This document shows positions 17,558 to 25,904 of a stretch of DNA of 64,000 nucleotides, one piece after another. The notes beneath the pieces are model-generated. The model did no database searches and was not told the DNA's origin. It saw only the letters and a program-made list of their open reading frames with translations. A program made the translations under genes and the position numbers. Each line of letters begins with the position of its first letter. Position 1 is the first letter of the stretch. Location of the stretch: positions 1 through 64,000 of the forward strand of contig DAOUBD010000048.1 in NCBI GenBank assembly GCA_034432935.1, read 5' to 3'. This stretch comes from DAOUAG01 sp034432935 (GTDB taxonomy: Bacteria; Chloroflexota; Dehalococcoidia; SM23-28-2; RBG-16-64-32).

Positions 17558-18603
17558 GTGCGTACTGGCCTCTTCAGGGTCCCTGGGTCCCGGGTCAGGC
17601 CCCCAAACATCGACTTCCATTCGTAGGCGATGAGGGTGTCCAGGATCTCGGACTTGCCGCCCTGGCGCACCTTGGCCAGCTCCGCCTTAAGCGTATCCAG
17701 CACCCTATGCACATCGGGGCCGAAGAGCTTCTCCAAGTACTCGCGCGGGATGCGCTCCGAGTCTTCGATGAGGTTGCCCTCTTCGTCGTATTTGGGAGGC
17801 GACAGGGGCGGCACGTAGTAGACGTTGGGCTCAGTGCCGTACTCCGGATGCAGGCGGAGGGCGACCTTCCACTTCTTCACCAGCTTGAAGACGGCGCTAT
17901 GCTCGTCGTCCAGGAAGCCGATGAAGCGGACACGGCCGGGGCACTGGCGGAAGCAGGCGGGGGCCACCTTCTGCTCCACGCGAGGGTAGCAGAGGATGCA
18001 CTTCTGGCTAACCTTCAGGCTGTGGTTGAAGTAGATGCGCTTGTAGGGGCAAGCCTCCATACAGAACCGGTAGCCGTGGCAGCGTTCCTGGTCGATGAGG
18101 ACGATGCCGTCGTCCACTCGCTTGTAGATGGCCTGGCGCGGGCAAGCGGCCAAGCAGGCGGGGTTGGTGCAGTGCATGCAGATCATCTGAAGGTAGAAGA
18201 AGTACGAGTTGGGGTAGTCCCCGCTGGCCTGGTCTTCGTCCCACAGGGCGCCCCAGTCGTCATCCCCTGTGGTGGGCTGAAGCCGGGCGTTCAGGCCGTT
18301 GCCGCTGTAGAAGACGTCCTCGTAGTTGAACTTCCAGGCCCGCCCGAACTCCTTTGTCGTCGGTATGCGGCTGGGCCTGGGGTCGCCCCTGTTCCCGGTG
18401 AAGCCGCCGCCCATCTCCTGCCAGTCCTTGGGCGTGCCCTTGCCTGGCATGGTGGAGACGATGTTCCAGTACATGTACTCCATGCCCTCCTGGTCCGTCC
18501 AGAGGGTCTTGCAGGCTATGGTGCAGGTCTGACAGCCGAGGCACTTGTTCATGTCGAACACCATGCCCAACTGCCTCTTGACCTTGGGGGGGTTCACGCC
18601 CAT
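17554..18603 (-). CDS. Type II DMSO-reductase-family Fe-S beta subunit (set 1)
   Basis: 349 residues with the four cysteine groups of NarH-type beta subunits: CLGCQTCTIAC, CMHCTNPACLAACP, CHGYRFCMEACP, and CILCYP with CFRQCPG. It is a close paralogue of the 15031 and 32881 proteins, including the LHPEYGTEPNVYYVPP segment. The start at 18603 lies 4 bp after the gamma 1 stop. It should form an electron wire between an alpha subunit and the gamma 1 heme. Confidence 0.92.
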   Translation of the reverse strand: MGVNPPKVKRQLGMVFDMNKCLGCQTCTIACKTLWTDQEGMEYMYWNIVSTMPGKGTPKDWQEMGGGFTGNRGDPRPSRIPTTKEFGRAWKFNYEDVFYSGNGLNARLQPTTGDDDWGALWDEDQASGDYPNSYFFYLQMICMHCTNPACLAACPRQAIYKRVDDGIVLIDQERCHGYRFCMEACPYKRIYFNHSLKVSQKCILCYPRVEQKVAPACFRQCPGRVRFIGFLDDEHSAVFKLVKKWKVALRLHPEYGTEPNVYYVPPLSPPKYDEEGNLIEDSERIPREYLEKLFGPDVHRVLDTLKAELAKVRQGGKSEILDTLIAYEWKSMFGGLTRDPGTLKRPVRT

Positions 18604-18607
18604 GGCA

Positions 18608-19261
18608 TCAAGCCTCTATCTCCAGGTCCTGCCACTCTAAGGTGACGGCCTTAAGACCAGCACGCTCGGCGTTGGAGCCCTGCCACACGCCGAAGGCCAC
18701 TTTGGCCCGCTGGCCGGGGGAGAGCTGGGCCGCGCCTAGCGTGGCGCTGGTTAGGCTGCGGGAGATGACCACGGACCAACCTCCGGAGCCGTAGGCCGCC
18801 TGGGCCACGAGGGCCGGGTCGGATGTCCGTACGGCGGTGCCGATGCCCTGTGCGGTGACGCTGAACGGGCTCTCCAGATCGGCCCGCCAGAGCCAGGCAT
18901 TCACCGGCTGGTCCGGCGAGCCCATGCTGGTGAGGGGGGCGTCGTCTTTGACAGGGAAAAGGACGGCAGCCGCATCAGCGAACCGGTTGGTGTCATCGAT
19001 GGAGTCGTCCTTGCTGGCATCGTCCCAGGCGAGGCGCAAGAAGATGGCCGTGCCGTCGTGGGCACCTTTGACCCGTATGTTGGCTGTGACCCCGTAGCCC
19101 CCGTCTTTCCACTTGGCCTGTACGTATAGCGAAGGCTGCGAGAGGAGAGGGGTCGGCGAAAGGCCCAGGCTCTCTTCGGGCGCAGAACGCCAATCCGGCG
19201 CGTCTGGATCGAGGAGGCGGGATGCGCCAGCCGCCACGCGCTTTACCTTTATCACAGACAT
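18608..19261 (-). CDS. Ethylbenzene dehydrogenase-like heme b gamma subunit (set 1)
   Basis: 217 residues, paralogue of 16129-16776. PLTSMGSPDQPVNAWLWRA carries the probable axial Met, and the C-terminal VAFGVWQGSNAERAGLK segment matches the other gamma. No signal peptide. It is the first gene of the nine-gene operon running to 7244. Upstream are a good sigma-70-type promoter (19403-19431), an operator palindrome (19386-19399) and a degenerate composite element (19286-19330), so this operon appears to be under at least two controls. Confidence 0.85.
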   Translation of the reverse strand: MSVIKVKRVAAGASRLLDPDAPDWRSAPEESLGLSPTPLLSQPSLYVQAKWKDGGYGVTANIRVKGAHDGTAIFLRLAWDDASKDDSIDDTNRFADAAAVLFPVKDDAPLTSMGSPDQPVNAWLWRADLESPFSVTAQGIGTAVRTSDPALVAQAAYGSGGWSVVISRSLTSATLGAAQLSPGQRAKVAFGVWQGSNAERAGLKAVTLEWQDLEIEA

Positions 19262-19285
19262 CAGTGTGCCCCTCCCCTACCCGGG

Positions 19286-19330
19286 GCGTCCATCGGGCAG
19301 CGGCAGTAAAGCCGGTGTAAGGTAAACCAC
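19286..19330 (-). promoter_or_regulatory. Degenerate composite element, copy 2
   Basis: On the minus strand: GGTTTACCTTAC, then GGCTTTACTGCC, then GCTGCCCGATGGACG. The second block differs from CCCGACAGACRG at a few places. It lies downstream of the promoter at 19403-19431, inside the leader of the gamma 1 operon. Confidence 0.35.
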
Positions 19331-19385
19331 CACCGGGCGGGCCTGGCAGCGGGTGTCAGCATTAGGCTCATGACGCAGGGATAGA

Positions 19386-19399
19386 AACAAACGTTTGTT
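19386..19399. promoter_or_regulatory. Operator palindrome, site A
   Basis: Perfect 14 bp palindrome AACAAACGTTTGTT. It overlaps the expected transcription start of the gamma 1 operon promoter, a repressor-like position. The core CAAACGTTTG recurs at 48169, 50450 and 61479. Confidence 0.75.
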
Positions 19400-19402
19400 G
19401 GA

Positions 19403-19431
19403 ATGATACGCCGGCGCGTCAGTGCTGTCAA
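19403..19431 (-). promoter_or_regulatory. Sigma-70-type promoter of the nine-gene molybdoenzyme operon
   Basis: On the minus strand TTGACA (19431-19426), a 17 bp spacer, then TATCAT (19408-19403): a full -35 match and five of six at -10. Operator site A lies just downstream over the probable +1. Confidence 0.65.
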
Positions 19432-19463
19432 CGGCGTCTGGTTGGGCTAAGCGGGGCCGCTGT

Positions 19464-19898
19464 CTAAGAGGCGGTGAGCCGGGCTGTGCCTTGGCTGGGA
19501 GCGGCCAGGAGCTGGGCCAGGTGCTCCTCCACCTGGTCCTTGGCTACGCACCAGTAGCCCCAGCGCTCCTTAACTGCGTGGCGGTACTCCTCAGTGTAGT
19601 CGGCGAGGAGGATGATGACCTGAAGGGATGGGAAGGACTGGGCCAGGCGGCGCAGACGGGCTGCGCTCTGGCGGACGACGAGGTCAAAGTCCAATAGGGC
19701 GACGTCTGGGTCCAGGGATCGAGCCAGGGCGGCAGCCTGCTTGAGGCTGCTGGCCTCCCCCACGATTTGGCAGTGGCTGTACTGGGCCAAGACGCGGCGC
19801 AGCGTCTCGCGGTAGTGAGCGCTTCTGTCCGCGACGAGGATGCGTATGCGGCCGGCGGTTCTCCCCCCATCCGCCAGCCGGCTGGCCACAATCTCCAT
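19464..19898 (-). CDS. Stand-alone response-regulator receiver domain
   Basis: 144 residues with a CheY-like fold (RIRILVADRS start, ALLDFD around the phosphoacceptor Asp70, VAK later) and no output domain. One residue of the usual Asp-Asp/Glu acidic pair is replaced (Asp24-Arg25), so metal-dependent phosphorylation may be weak or absent. It lies between the molybdoenzyme operon and the divergent sensor kinase, and its promoter region holds one of the best composite elements (19930-19963) about 30 bp upstream of the start codon. It may act as a phosphate sink or protein-interaction partner for the adjacent kinase/regulator pair. Start ATG at 19898. Confidence 0.75.
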   Translation of the reverse strand: MEIVASRLADGGRTAGRIRILVADRSAHYRETLRRVLAQYSHCQIVGEASSLKQAAALARSLDPDVALLDFDLVVRQSAARLRRLAQSFPSLQVIILLADYTEEYRHAVKERWGYWCVAKDQVEEHLAQLLAAPSQGTARLTAS

Positions 19899-19929
19899 CG
19901 CCTTTCAGGTTGCCTTCCTGGCCGCCTCT

Positions 19930-19963
19930 CTGTCTGTCGGGCAGAGGTGGCATTTTTGTAGGG
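19930..19963 (-). promoter_or_regulatory. Composite promoter element, copy 3 (upstream of orphan receiver)
   Basis: Minus strand: CCCTAC, AAAAAT, GCCACCTC, then TGCCCGACAGACAG. It matches the copy upstream of mobB at nearly every position of both blocks. Confidence 0.65.
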
Positions 19964-20020
19964 CATTCCGCCGGGCCTGCGTGCGGTTTTCCCCCACGGG
20001 CGGGTGGCTGCGACAAGGAA

Positions 20021-20029
20021 TGATATAAT
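20021..20029 (+). promoter_or_regulatory. Extended -10 promoter of the sensor kinase gene
   Basis: TGATATAAT, a consensus TATAAT with an upstream TG, lies 36 bp before the ATG at 20065. No convincing -35 is present, consistent with an extended -10 promoter. Confidence 0.5.
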
Positions 20030-20064
20030 GGAGCCAGTCGAGCGGTCCCTATTCGCCCCATGGC

Positions 20065-21210
20065 ATGGTGATCAAGGAAGGCGTCGTCCAGCCGGCCGCG
20101 GTGGCGGACGACCTGGCGCGGGTCCTGAAGGCCATCGCTAACAGCCAGCGCCTGGCGGTCGTGCGCCTGTTGAGGTCGCAGCCCGCCAGCGTGCGGGAGA
20201 TCGCGGCGGAGTGCGCCATATCGCCTCTACAGGCGAGGGGCCACCTGGCGGCCCTCACCAAGAGCGGGCTGGTGCAGAGGGTGGCCTTCGGAAGGGTTAC
20301 GCGTTATCGCCTGAACGGCCACGTGGCCGCCCGCGTCAACGCCGCGCTGGTCTACCTGCTCGACCATGCCGGGACGGCGCCCATCGGCCTTTCCAGCATC
20401 TCCCGTCCGGCGGAATCCAGCGGGCTGCTCGCCCTTACCGTGCCCCTGCCTCCCGACGGCTGCGCTGCCTGCCAGAACTCCTCCTTCGTGCGCCGCGTCC
20501 TTCAGGACCTTGACCACGTCTTGGCGGAGGCCCGGCGCCACCAGTCCCTCTCCCAGCAACTCTCCTCCCAGATCCTTGGCGCCCATGAGGCAGAGCGCAA
20601 ACGCATCGCCCGCGAGCTGCACGATGACACCGGCCAGGCCCTCACCTCCATCCTGGTGCGCCTGCGCCTCTTGGAGCGGACGGTCCAGGACGAGGACGTG
20701 CGCCGCAGCATCGCCGAGCTACGGGAGCTGACCTCGAACGCTTTGGACGCCGTGCGCCGCATGGCGGTGGACCTGCGCCCCGCTGCCCTGGACGACCTGG
20801 GGCTGGTGCCGGCGCTGCGCTCCTACGCCGATAGGTTCTCACGGCACTGGGGCGTGGAGGTGGAGTTCGCCGCCGAAGGCCTCCAGCGGCGCCTGCCCGC
20901 CTCGGTGGAGCTGGTCCTGTACCGGGTGGTACAGGAGGCCCTCTCCAACGTAGCCAAACACTCGGGGGCGAAGCGGGCCTCCGTCTCTTTGCTCCGGCGC
21001 AACAACGTGGTTACCGCCCGGGTCCGGGACGACGGCCGGGGCTTCGACGAGCAGGAGGTGCAGAAGGCCGGCGGTGGCCTCGGCCTCTTCGGCATGAGGG
21101 AGCGGCTGGCGCTAGTTGGCGGCTCCCTCCAGATTGACACAATGCCGGGGAGTGGTACGCTTGTCACAGCCCGCGTGCCCTTGTACAAGGATTCGGAGGG
21201 ACATGCCTAA
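20065..21210 (+). CDS. Soluble sensor histidine kinase with N-terminal ArsR-type winged helix
   Basis: 381 residues with an unusual layout. Residues ~10-90 read as an ArsR-type winged helix (LARVLKAIANSQRLAVVRLL, then VREIAAECAIS and a GRVTRYRLN wing). A short middle region contains a CxxC pair (Cys133, Cys136). Residues ~150-250 are a HisKA_3 dimerisation domain with phospho-acceptor His186 in RIARELHDDTGQ, and the C-terminus is a HATPase (EALSNVAKHS, DDGRGF, GLGLFGMRERL). No membrane segment, so it is cytoplasmic. HisKA_3 kinases pair with NarL-type regulators, and such a gene overlaps it (21203). The kinase may bind DNA directly and sense redox or metal through the cysteines; that part is inference. 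Confidence 0.85.
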   Translation: MVIKEGVVQPAAVADDLARVLKAIANSQRLAVVRLLRSQPASVREIAAECAISPLQARGHLAALTKSGLVQRVAFGRVTRYRLNGHVAARVNAALVYLLDHAGTAPIGLSSISRPAESSGLLALTVPLPPDGCAACQNSSFVRRVLQDLDHVLAEARRHQSLSQQLSSQILGAHEAERKRIARELHDDTGQALTSILVRLRLLERTVQDEDVRRSIAELRELTSNALDAVRRMAVDLRPAALDDLGLVPALRSYADRFSRHWGVEVEFAAEGLQRRLPASVELVLYRVVQEALSNVAKHSGAKRASVSLLRRNNVVTARVRDDGRGFDEQEVQKAGGGLGLFGMRERLALVGGSLQIDTMPGSGTLVTARVPLYKDSEGHA

Positions 21211-21874
21211 ACAGTCGAACTCCACCATACGCATCCTCCTGGCCGATGACCACGCCATCCTGCGCTCTGGCCTCAAGGCGCTCCTCAACATGGAAGCAGA
21301 CCTGGAAGTGGTGGGAGAGGCTTCCAACGGGCGGGAGGCCGTGCAGATGGCCAAACAGCTCAGCCCAGACGTCATCGTGATGGACATCTCGATGCCCGAA
21401 ATGGACGGCCTCCAGGCAGCGGAAGAGATCCACCGTCTGGGGCTGCCCTGCCGCATCGTCATGCTCACGGTCCATGCCGACGAGGACTACCTGTTTCAGA
21501 CCCTGCGCATGGGCGCCTCAGGTTACGTCCTCAAGAGCAGCGCCGATACGGAGCTGATTGACGCTATCCGGACGGCCCATCGGGGCGAGGTCTTCCTCTA
21601 CCCTTCGGCGGTGAAGAAGCTCCTCGGCGAGTACCTGCGGGGGGAGTCTGCCGAGGGCCGCCGGGAGCGGGACGTTTTGACCAGCCGCGAGCGGGAGGTG
21701 TTGAAGCTGACGGCGGAAGGATACACCAACAACGAGATCGCAGAGAAGCTCGTCATCAGCCCCAAGACGGTGGATACCTACCGGCAGCGGATCATGGAGA
21801 AGCTAAACCTTCACCGCCGTTCGGAGCTGGTGCGCTATGCTCTGCAGAAGGGGCTGCTGGTCTCCCAAGACTGA
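21203..21874 (+). CDS. NarL/FixJ-family response regulator
   Basis: 223 residues. The receiver domain has acidic Asp15/Asp16, phospho-acceptor Asp61 in MDISMPEMDG and the conserved Lys in GYVLKSSAD. The C-terminal LuxR/NarL helix-turn-helix starts at LTSREREVLKL and has NNEIAEKLVISPKTV as recognition region. The start is the ATG at 21203 with GGAGGG directly before it; it overlaps the kinase end by 8 bp, so the pair is coupled. Likely a regulator of nearby respiratory genes. It is a candidate binder of the composite element found at mobB, nosZ and alpha gene promoters, though nothing in the sequence proves that. Confidence 0.93.
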   Translation: MPKQSNSTIRILLADDHAILRSGLKALLNMEADLEVVGEASNGREAVQMAKQLSPDVIVMDISMPEMDGLQAAEEIHRLGLPCRIVMLTVHADEDYLFQTLRMGASGYVLKSSADTELIDAIRTAHRGEVFLYPSAVKKLLGEYLRGESAEGRRERDVLTSREREVLKLTAEGYTNNEIAEKLVISPKTVDTYRQRIMEKLNLHRRSELVRYALQKGLLVSQD

Positions 21875-21887
21875 GCGGCCGCTAAGA

Positions 21888-21932
21888 GTAAGGTAAATCC
21901 CCACTAAAATACCACCAATGCCCGACAGACGG
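21888..21932 (+). promoter_or_regulatory. Composite promoter element, copy 4 (upstream of mobB)
   Basis: GGTAAATCCCCAC, then TAAAAT (a good -10), then ACCACCAA and TGCCCGACAGACGG. One of the clearest copies. Transcription would start near the second block, giving a leader of about 140 nt before mobB. Confidence 0.65.
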
Positions 21933-22062
21933 AACACAGTCCAAGGTCTACCCTGAACTCAGAACTGCGGGGGCTTCAGCTTGAGAAGGTGGCCCGCCCA
22001 AAGCCTGGAGCCTTCGCAGTCTTCTGCTAGAAAGTGGCAGGCAGCCGCTGACGATCCCCAAC

Positions 22063-22590
22063 ATGAAGCCGCCTAGCGTTCCCATCGTTAGCTTCGTCGG
22101 CAACTCCGGCGTCGGCAAGACGACGTTCCTGGAGAAGCTGGTCCGGGAGCTGAAGTCGAGGGGCTACCGGGTGGCCGCCATCAAACACGACGTCCATAAC
22201 TTCGAGATCGATAAGCCAGGCAAGGACTCCTGGCGGTTGACCCAGGCCGGCAGCGATATCGTTATACTGTCGTCTCCCCACCGCATGGCCCTGCTGGAGG
22301 AGGTGCGGGAGGAGCGAGACCTCAATGCTCTAGCTGCGATGGTGGCCGGCCGCGTGGACATCGTCCTGACCGAGGGATACCGTGGCGCCGCCGCCCAGAA
22401 GATCGAGGTTTCGCGCCAGGCCCACAGCACGGAGCTCACGGCCCCTCTGGACCACCTGATAGCCATCGTCACTGACCACCCGTTCGACCTAGACGTGCCC
22501 CAGTTCGGGCTGGAGGATGCCGCGGCGGTGGCGGACCTGATGGAAGCGCGTTTCGGACTGCGCCGGCCCGGGGACGCCGCCCGACCCTAG
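22063..22590 (+). CDS. mobB: Molybdopterin-guanine dinucleotide biosynthesis protein MobB
   Basis: 175-residue P-loop GTPase. The Walker A motif GNSGVGKT lies near residue 13, and the KHDVHNFEIDKPGKDSWR segment is typical of MobB, the adapter that helps MobA attach GMP to molybdopterin. It lies 4 bp before mobA. Both feed the bis-MGD cofactor required by the six alpha subunits in this window. The upstream composite element suggests mobBA is induced together with those enzymes. Confidence 0.93.
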   Translation: MKPPSVPIVSFVGNSGVGKTTFLEKLVRELKSRGYRVAAIKHDVHNFEIDKPGKDSWRLTQAGSDIVILSSPHRMALLEEVREERDLNALAAMVAGRVDIVLTEGYRGAAAQKIEVSRQAHSTELTAPLDHLIAIVTDHPFDLDVPQFGLEDAAAVADLMEARFGLRRPGDAARP

Positions 22591-22594
22591 GGGC

Positions 22595-23197
22595 ATGGGG
22601 GATCCCCTCAGCGGCCTTGTCCTGGCCGGCGGCGAGAGCAGGCGCCTGGGGCTGGACAAGGCGCGCCTCCTGTTCGGCGGGCGTCCGCTTCTGGACATCG
22701 TTGCCGGGTGGCTGGCGGAGGTCTGCGCTGAGGTCATAGTGGTCGCCTCGCCCCTGCGTCCGCCGGAGGTGATCCCGCCCGGGGCCAGGGTAGTCTTCGA
22801 CGAAACGCCGGGGCTGGGACCCCTGGCCGGCATCCAAGCCGGGCTGAAGGCGGCTTCGTGCCCCTTCGCGTTCGTTGCCGCCTGCGACATGCCCTTCTTG
22901 AGCTTGCCCCTTCTCCGCTACATGGCGGGGCTGCCGCAGAGCTATGAGGCCCTGGTACCGGAGTGGCAGGGGCGCCGGCACCCCTTGCACGCCATCTACT
23001 CCCGTGCCTGCCTGCCCGCCGTCGAGGCGCTGCTTGGGGCCGGCCAGCGCCGCGTCGAAGAGCTCTTGGCTCGCGTGCGCGTGCAGGTAGTGGGCGAGGA
23101 AGAGGTTCGCCGCTGGGACCCCGAGGGATTGAGCCTGTTCAACCTCAACGACCGCCGGGACCTGGCCACGGCGCGGCGGGTCTGGCGCACCCGCTGA
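22595..23197 (+). CDS. mobA: Molybdenum cofactor guanylyltransferase MobA
   Basis: 200-residue nucleotidyltransferase. The N-terminal LVLAGGESRRLGLDKA motif binds GTP, and CDMPFL carries the metal-binding Asp typical of MobA. It transfers GMP onto molybdopterin to make MGD, the form used by DMSO-reductase-family enzymes. It follows mobB directly as a two-gene unit. Length and motifs are normal for the family. Confidence 0.93.
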   Translation: MGDPLSGLVLAGGESRRLGLDKARLLFGGRPLLDIVAGWLAEVCAEVIVVASPLRPPEVIPPGARVVFDETPGLGPLAGIQAGLKAASCPFAFVAACDMPFLSLPLLRYMAGLPQSYEALVPEWQGRRHPLHAIYSRACLPAVEALLGAGQRRVEELLARVRVQVVGEEEVRRWDPEGLSLFNLNDRRDLATARRVWRTR

Positions 23198-23209
23198 GGC
23201 GTCCGTCGG

Positions 23210-23250
23210 GAAAAACACCACAAGATTTTGGTAGGTTCCCCGACAGACAG
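23210..23250 (+). promoter_or_regulatory. Composite promoter element, copy 5 (upstream of rrf2-nosZ)
   Basis: Blocks read AAAAACACCAC, AAGATTTTGG, then TTCCCCGACAGACAG. The downstream block is intact and the upstream block weaker. It lies 52 bp before the Rrf2 start codon. Confidence 0.55.
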
Positions 23251-23301
23251 CGCACGGGAAATTTTTCACGATTGAGATGAGACTCCGGAAGTCGCATTTC
23301 T

Positions 23302-23826
23302 ATGTTTGAGCTGACGCGCCGGGCAGACTACGCGCTCCGCCTGATGATAGACGTGGGCGCCCACGACGGGGCCACGGTGTCGACGGCCGATGTGGCCCGC
23401 CGTGAGGAGATACCTTACCAGTTCCTGCGCAAGGTGGCCGGCGACCTGGTGACGGCCGGAATGCTGAAGGCCGGCCGCGGAGTGAAGGGCGGCGTTTCCC
23501 TGGCCAGGCCACCGGAATCCATCACTGCTCTGGAGATCGTTATGGCCATCGACCCGCCGGCCATCAACCAGTGCACCGTCGACCCTTCCCAGTGCGACCG
23601 GCGGGACTTCTGCGCCGCCTACCCGGTGTGGATGAAGGTCCAGCAGGAGGTGGAGCGGGTCCTTGGGGGCATCAGACTTTCGGACCTGATCCGCCGGCAC
23701 AAGGCCCAGTTGGCCGTCCGGGCCCGCGGCCAGGGGCCCGCGCGGCGTTCCAGACGTCCCCCTGACACGGTACAGATGGCACCCCTCAGACGTGTAACTA
23801 GGGGCTTAAGCTCAGCAGGGAAGTGA
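23302..23826 (+). CDS. Rrf2-family transcriptional regulator
   Basis: 174 residues. The N-terminal winged helix (MFELTRRADYALRLMID, then IPYQFLRKVAGDL and a GVKGGV wing) is typical of Rrf2. Three cysteines at 91, 98 and 104 fit the Fe-S ligand set of IscR/NsrR-type regulators, so it probably senses nitric oxide, oxygen or iron-sulfur status. The C-terminal ~35 residues are basic and not family-like. It lies 22 bp before nosZ and is probably cotranscribed. A role in controlling nos genes, as NsrR does in other denitrifiers, is a reasonable inference. Confidence 0.88.
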   Translation: MFELTRRADYALRLMIDVGAHDGATVSTADVARREEIPYQFLRKVAGDLVTAGMLKAGRGVKGGVSLARPPESITALEIVMAIDPPAINQCTVDPSQCDRRDFCAAYPVWMKVQQEVERVLGGIRLSDLIRRHKAQLAVRARGQGPARRSRRPPDTVQMAPLRRVTRGLSSAGK

Positions 23827-23848
23827 GCAAAAAAGGAGGGAGTCCACC

Positions 23849-25891
23849 ATGACCCGCCGTCTTCGATTTGCGACCACCGTGGCCTTGGCCGCCCTGGCCG
23901 GCGGCGCGTTATTGGCCCTAGCCAGCTGCGGGGGCGACAGCGGGGACAAGGGTGCCACCGCCGGCGCGGGCGGCGACCTCCAGGCCATCGCTCAGGAGCG
24001 CGGCCTCACCCCAGAGGACATGAAGCACGCCCTCCAGCAGTACGTCCCGCCTGGCAAGTACGACGACTACGTGATGTTCGCTTCGGGCGGCCATTCGGGC
24101 CAAGTCTTTGTTATCGGCATGCCATCGATGCGCATCCTCAAGACCATCGCCGTCTTTACGCCTGAGCCCTGGCAGGGGTATGGCTACGGCGCCGACTGGG
24201 GCGGGACGATCCTCCAGGAAGGGAACCCATCGATACCCGCCAACGCGGACCTGACGTGGGGGGACACCCACCACCCGGCTATCAGCGAGACCAACGGCGA
24301 GTACGATGGCCGCTGGCTGTACATCAACGACCGCGCCAACGGCCGCATGGCGATGGTGGACCTGCGGGACTTCCGGGTGAAGCAGATCGTGGCGATCCCC
24401 AACGCGGAGACCTCTCACGGCGGCATGTTCGTCACCCCCAACTCGGAGTACGTCCACATCTCCTCCAAGTTCCCGATGCCCTGGCCTGCTGGCAGCTACG
24501 CCGACGTGACGGAGTACCAGCAGAAGTTCCGGGGCGTCTCGGCCTGGATGAAGATCGACCCCAACACGGGACGCATCAACATCGACGAGAGCTTTGAGAT
24601 CGAGATCCCGCCCTACAGCCAGGACCTGGCCGACGCCGGCAAGAAGGTGAGCGAAGGCTGGGGCTTCATCGGCTCCTTCAACAGCGAGATGGCCACGGGC
24701 GGCGATTTGGAGGGCGGGCAGCCGTTGGAGGCCGGCGCCTCCAAGAACAACTTCGACTACCTGCACGTCATCAACTGGAAGGCGGCGGCCGAGGTTGCCA
24801 AGACCAAGGGGAAGGACAGCAACGGGATCAAGCTCATCGACCTCAAGACAGCCGTCGATGAGGGCCTTCTCTACCTCATCCCGGAGCCCAAGAGTCCCCA
24901 CGGCGCCGACGTGGATCCTTCGGGCCGCTACATCGTTGTCGGCGGCAAGCTGGACCCCCACGTGACCATCTACGACTTCAACAAGATCCAGGAGGCCATC
25001 AAGAACAAGGACTATGAGGGCACTGACCCCTTCGGTGTGCCCATCCTCAAGTTCGATTCCGTGGTCGCCGGCCAGGTAGAGGTGGGCGCGGGGCCCCTGC
25101 ACACCCAGTTCGATAGCCAGGGCCATGGCTACACCAGCATGTTCCTAGCCAGCGCCATCGCCAAATTCACCCTCGGCGAGGACGTGGTGAAGACCGGCGA
25201 GAAGCCCTTCACCCTCATCGAGACCATCCCCGTTCACTACAACATCGGCCACCTGGCCACCGCCGAGGGCGATACGGTGAGCCCGGACGACAACTACATG
25301 GTCGCCCTCAACAAGTGGTCCATCGACCGGTACGCCCCCGAAGGGCCGTTGCACCCGCAGAACTTCCAGCTCATTGACCTCAAGGGCGGCAAGGGCCCCA
25401 TGGAGCTCATCGCCGATATGCCCGTGGGCATGGGGGAGCCTCACTACGCCCAGATCATCAAGGCTGACAAGTTGAAGGCCCTCGACCTGTACCCGGCTGG
25501 CACGGATGCCTTGACGATGGAGAAGAGCCCCTACGCCATCAGCGCTGGCCAGGAGAAGGTCGAGCGCAACGGCAACACTGTGGAGGTGTGGATGACGGGC
25601 ACCCGCAGCCACTTCACGCCGGACATCATCCGGGTGAAGCAGGGCGACACGGTGAAGCTGCACATAACGAACATCGAGCAGACCAGGGACGCCACCCACG
25701 GCTTCGCGATCTCCAACTACAACATCCAGGCCAGCTTGGAGCCCGGCGAGACCGCCAACTTCGAGTTCGTGGCAGACAAGCCGGGATCGTGGAACTTCTA
25801 CTGCACCGAGTTCTGTTCGGCTCTGCACCTAGAGATGGCCGGATGGCTTCTGGTGGAGCCGTCGTCAGCCGCGGCCAACCTCCAGCAGTAG
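23849..25891 (+). CDS. nosZ: Nitrous-oxide reductase, clade II lipoprotein type
   Basis: 680-residue copper enzyme reducing N2O to N2 outside the membrane. The signal ends in LASC with Cys27 as the lipid-anchor position, so export is by Sec, unlike Tat-exported clade I NosZ. The beta-propeller contains GDTHHPAIS, the His pair of the CuZ site. The C-terminal cupredoxin domain carries the CuA set CTEFCSALHLEM. A strong AAGGAGGG ribosome site precedes the ATG. It heads the nos cluster (nosZ, membrane protein, nosD, nosF, nosY). No nosR or nosL is present in the window. Confidence 0.96.
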   Translation: MTRRLRFATTVALAALAGGALLALASCGGDSGDKGATAGAGGDLQAIAQERGLTPEDMKHALQQYVPPGKYDDYVMFASGGHSGQVFVIGMPSMRILKTIAVFTPEPWQGYGYGADWGGTILQEGNPSIPANADLTWGDTHHPAISETNGEYDGRWLYINDRANGRMAMVDLRDFRVKQIVAIPNAETSHGGMFVTPNSEYVHISSKFPMPWPAGSYADVTEYQQKFRGVSAWMKIDPNTGRINIDESFEIEIPPYSQDLADAGKKVSEGWGFIGSFNSEMATGGDLEGGQPLEAGASKNNFDYLHVINWKAAAEVAKTKGKDSNGIKLIDLKTAVDEGLLYLIPEPKSPHGADVDPSGRYIVVGGKLDPHVTIYDFNKIQEAIKNKDYEGTDPFGVPILKFDSVVAGQVEVGAGPLHTQFDSQGHGYTSMFLASAIAKFTLGEDVVKTGEKPFTLIETIPVHYNIGHLATAEGDTVSPDDNYMVALNKWSIDRYAPEGPLHPQNFQLIDLKGGKGPMELIADMPVGMGEPHYAQIIKADKLKALDLYPAGTDALTMEKSPYAISAGQEKVERNGNTVEVWMTGTRSHFTPDIIRVKQGDTVKLHITNIEQTRDATHGFAISNYNIQASLEPGETANFEFVADKPGSWNFYCTEFCSALHLEMAGWLLVEPSSAAANLQQ

Positions 25892-25904
25892 GGATGGAGT
25901 CGGG

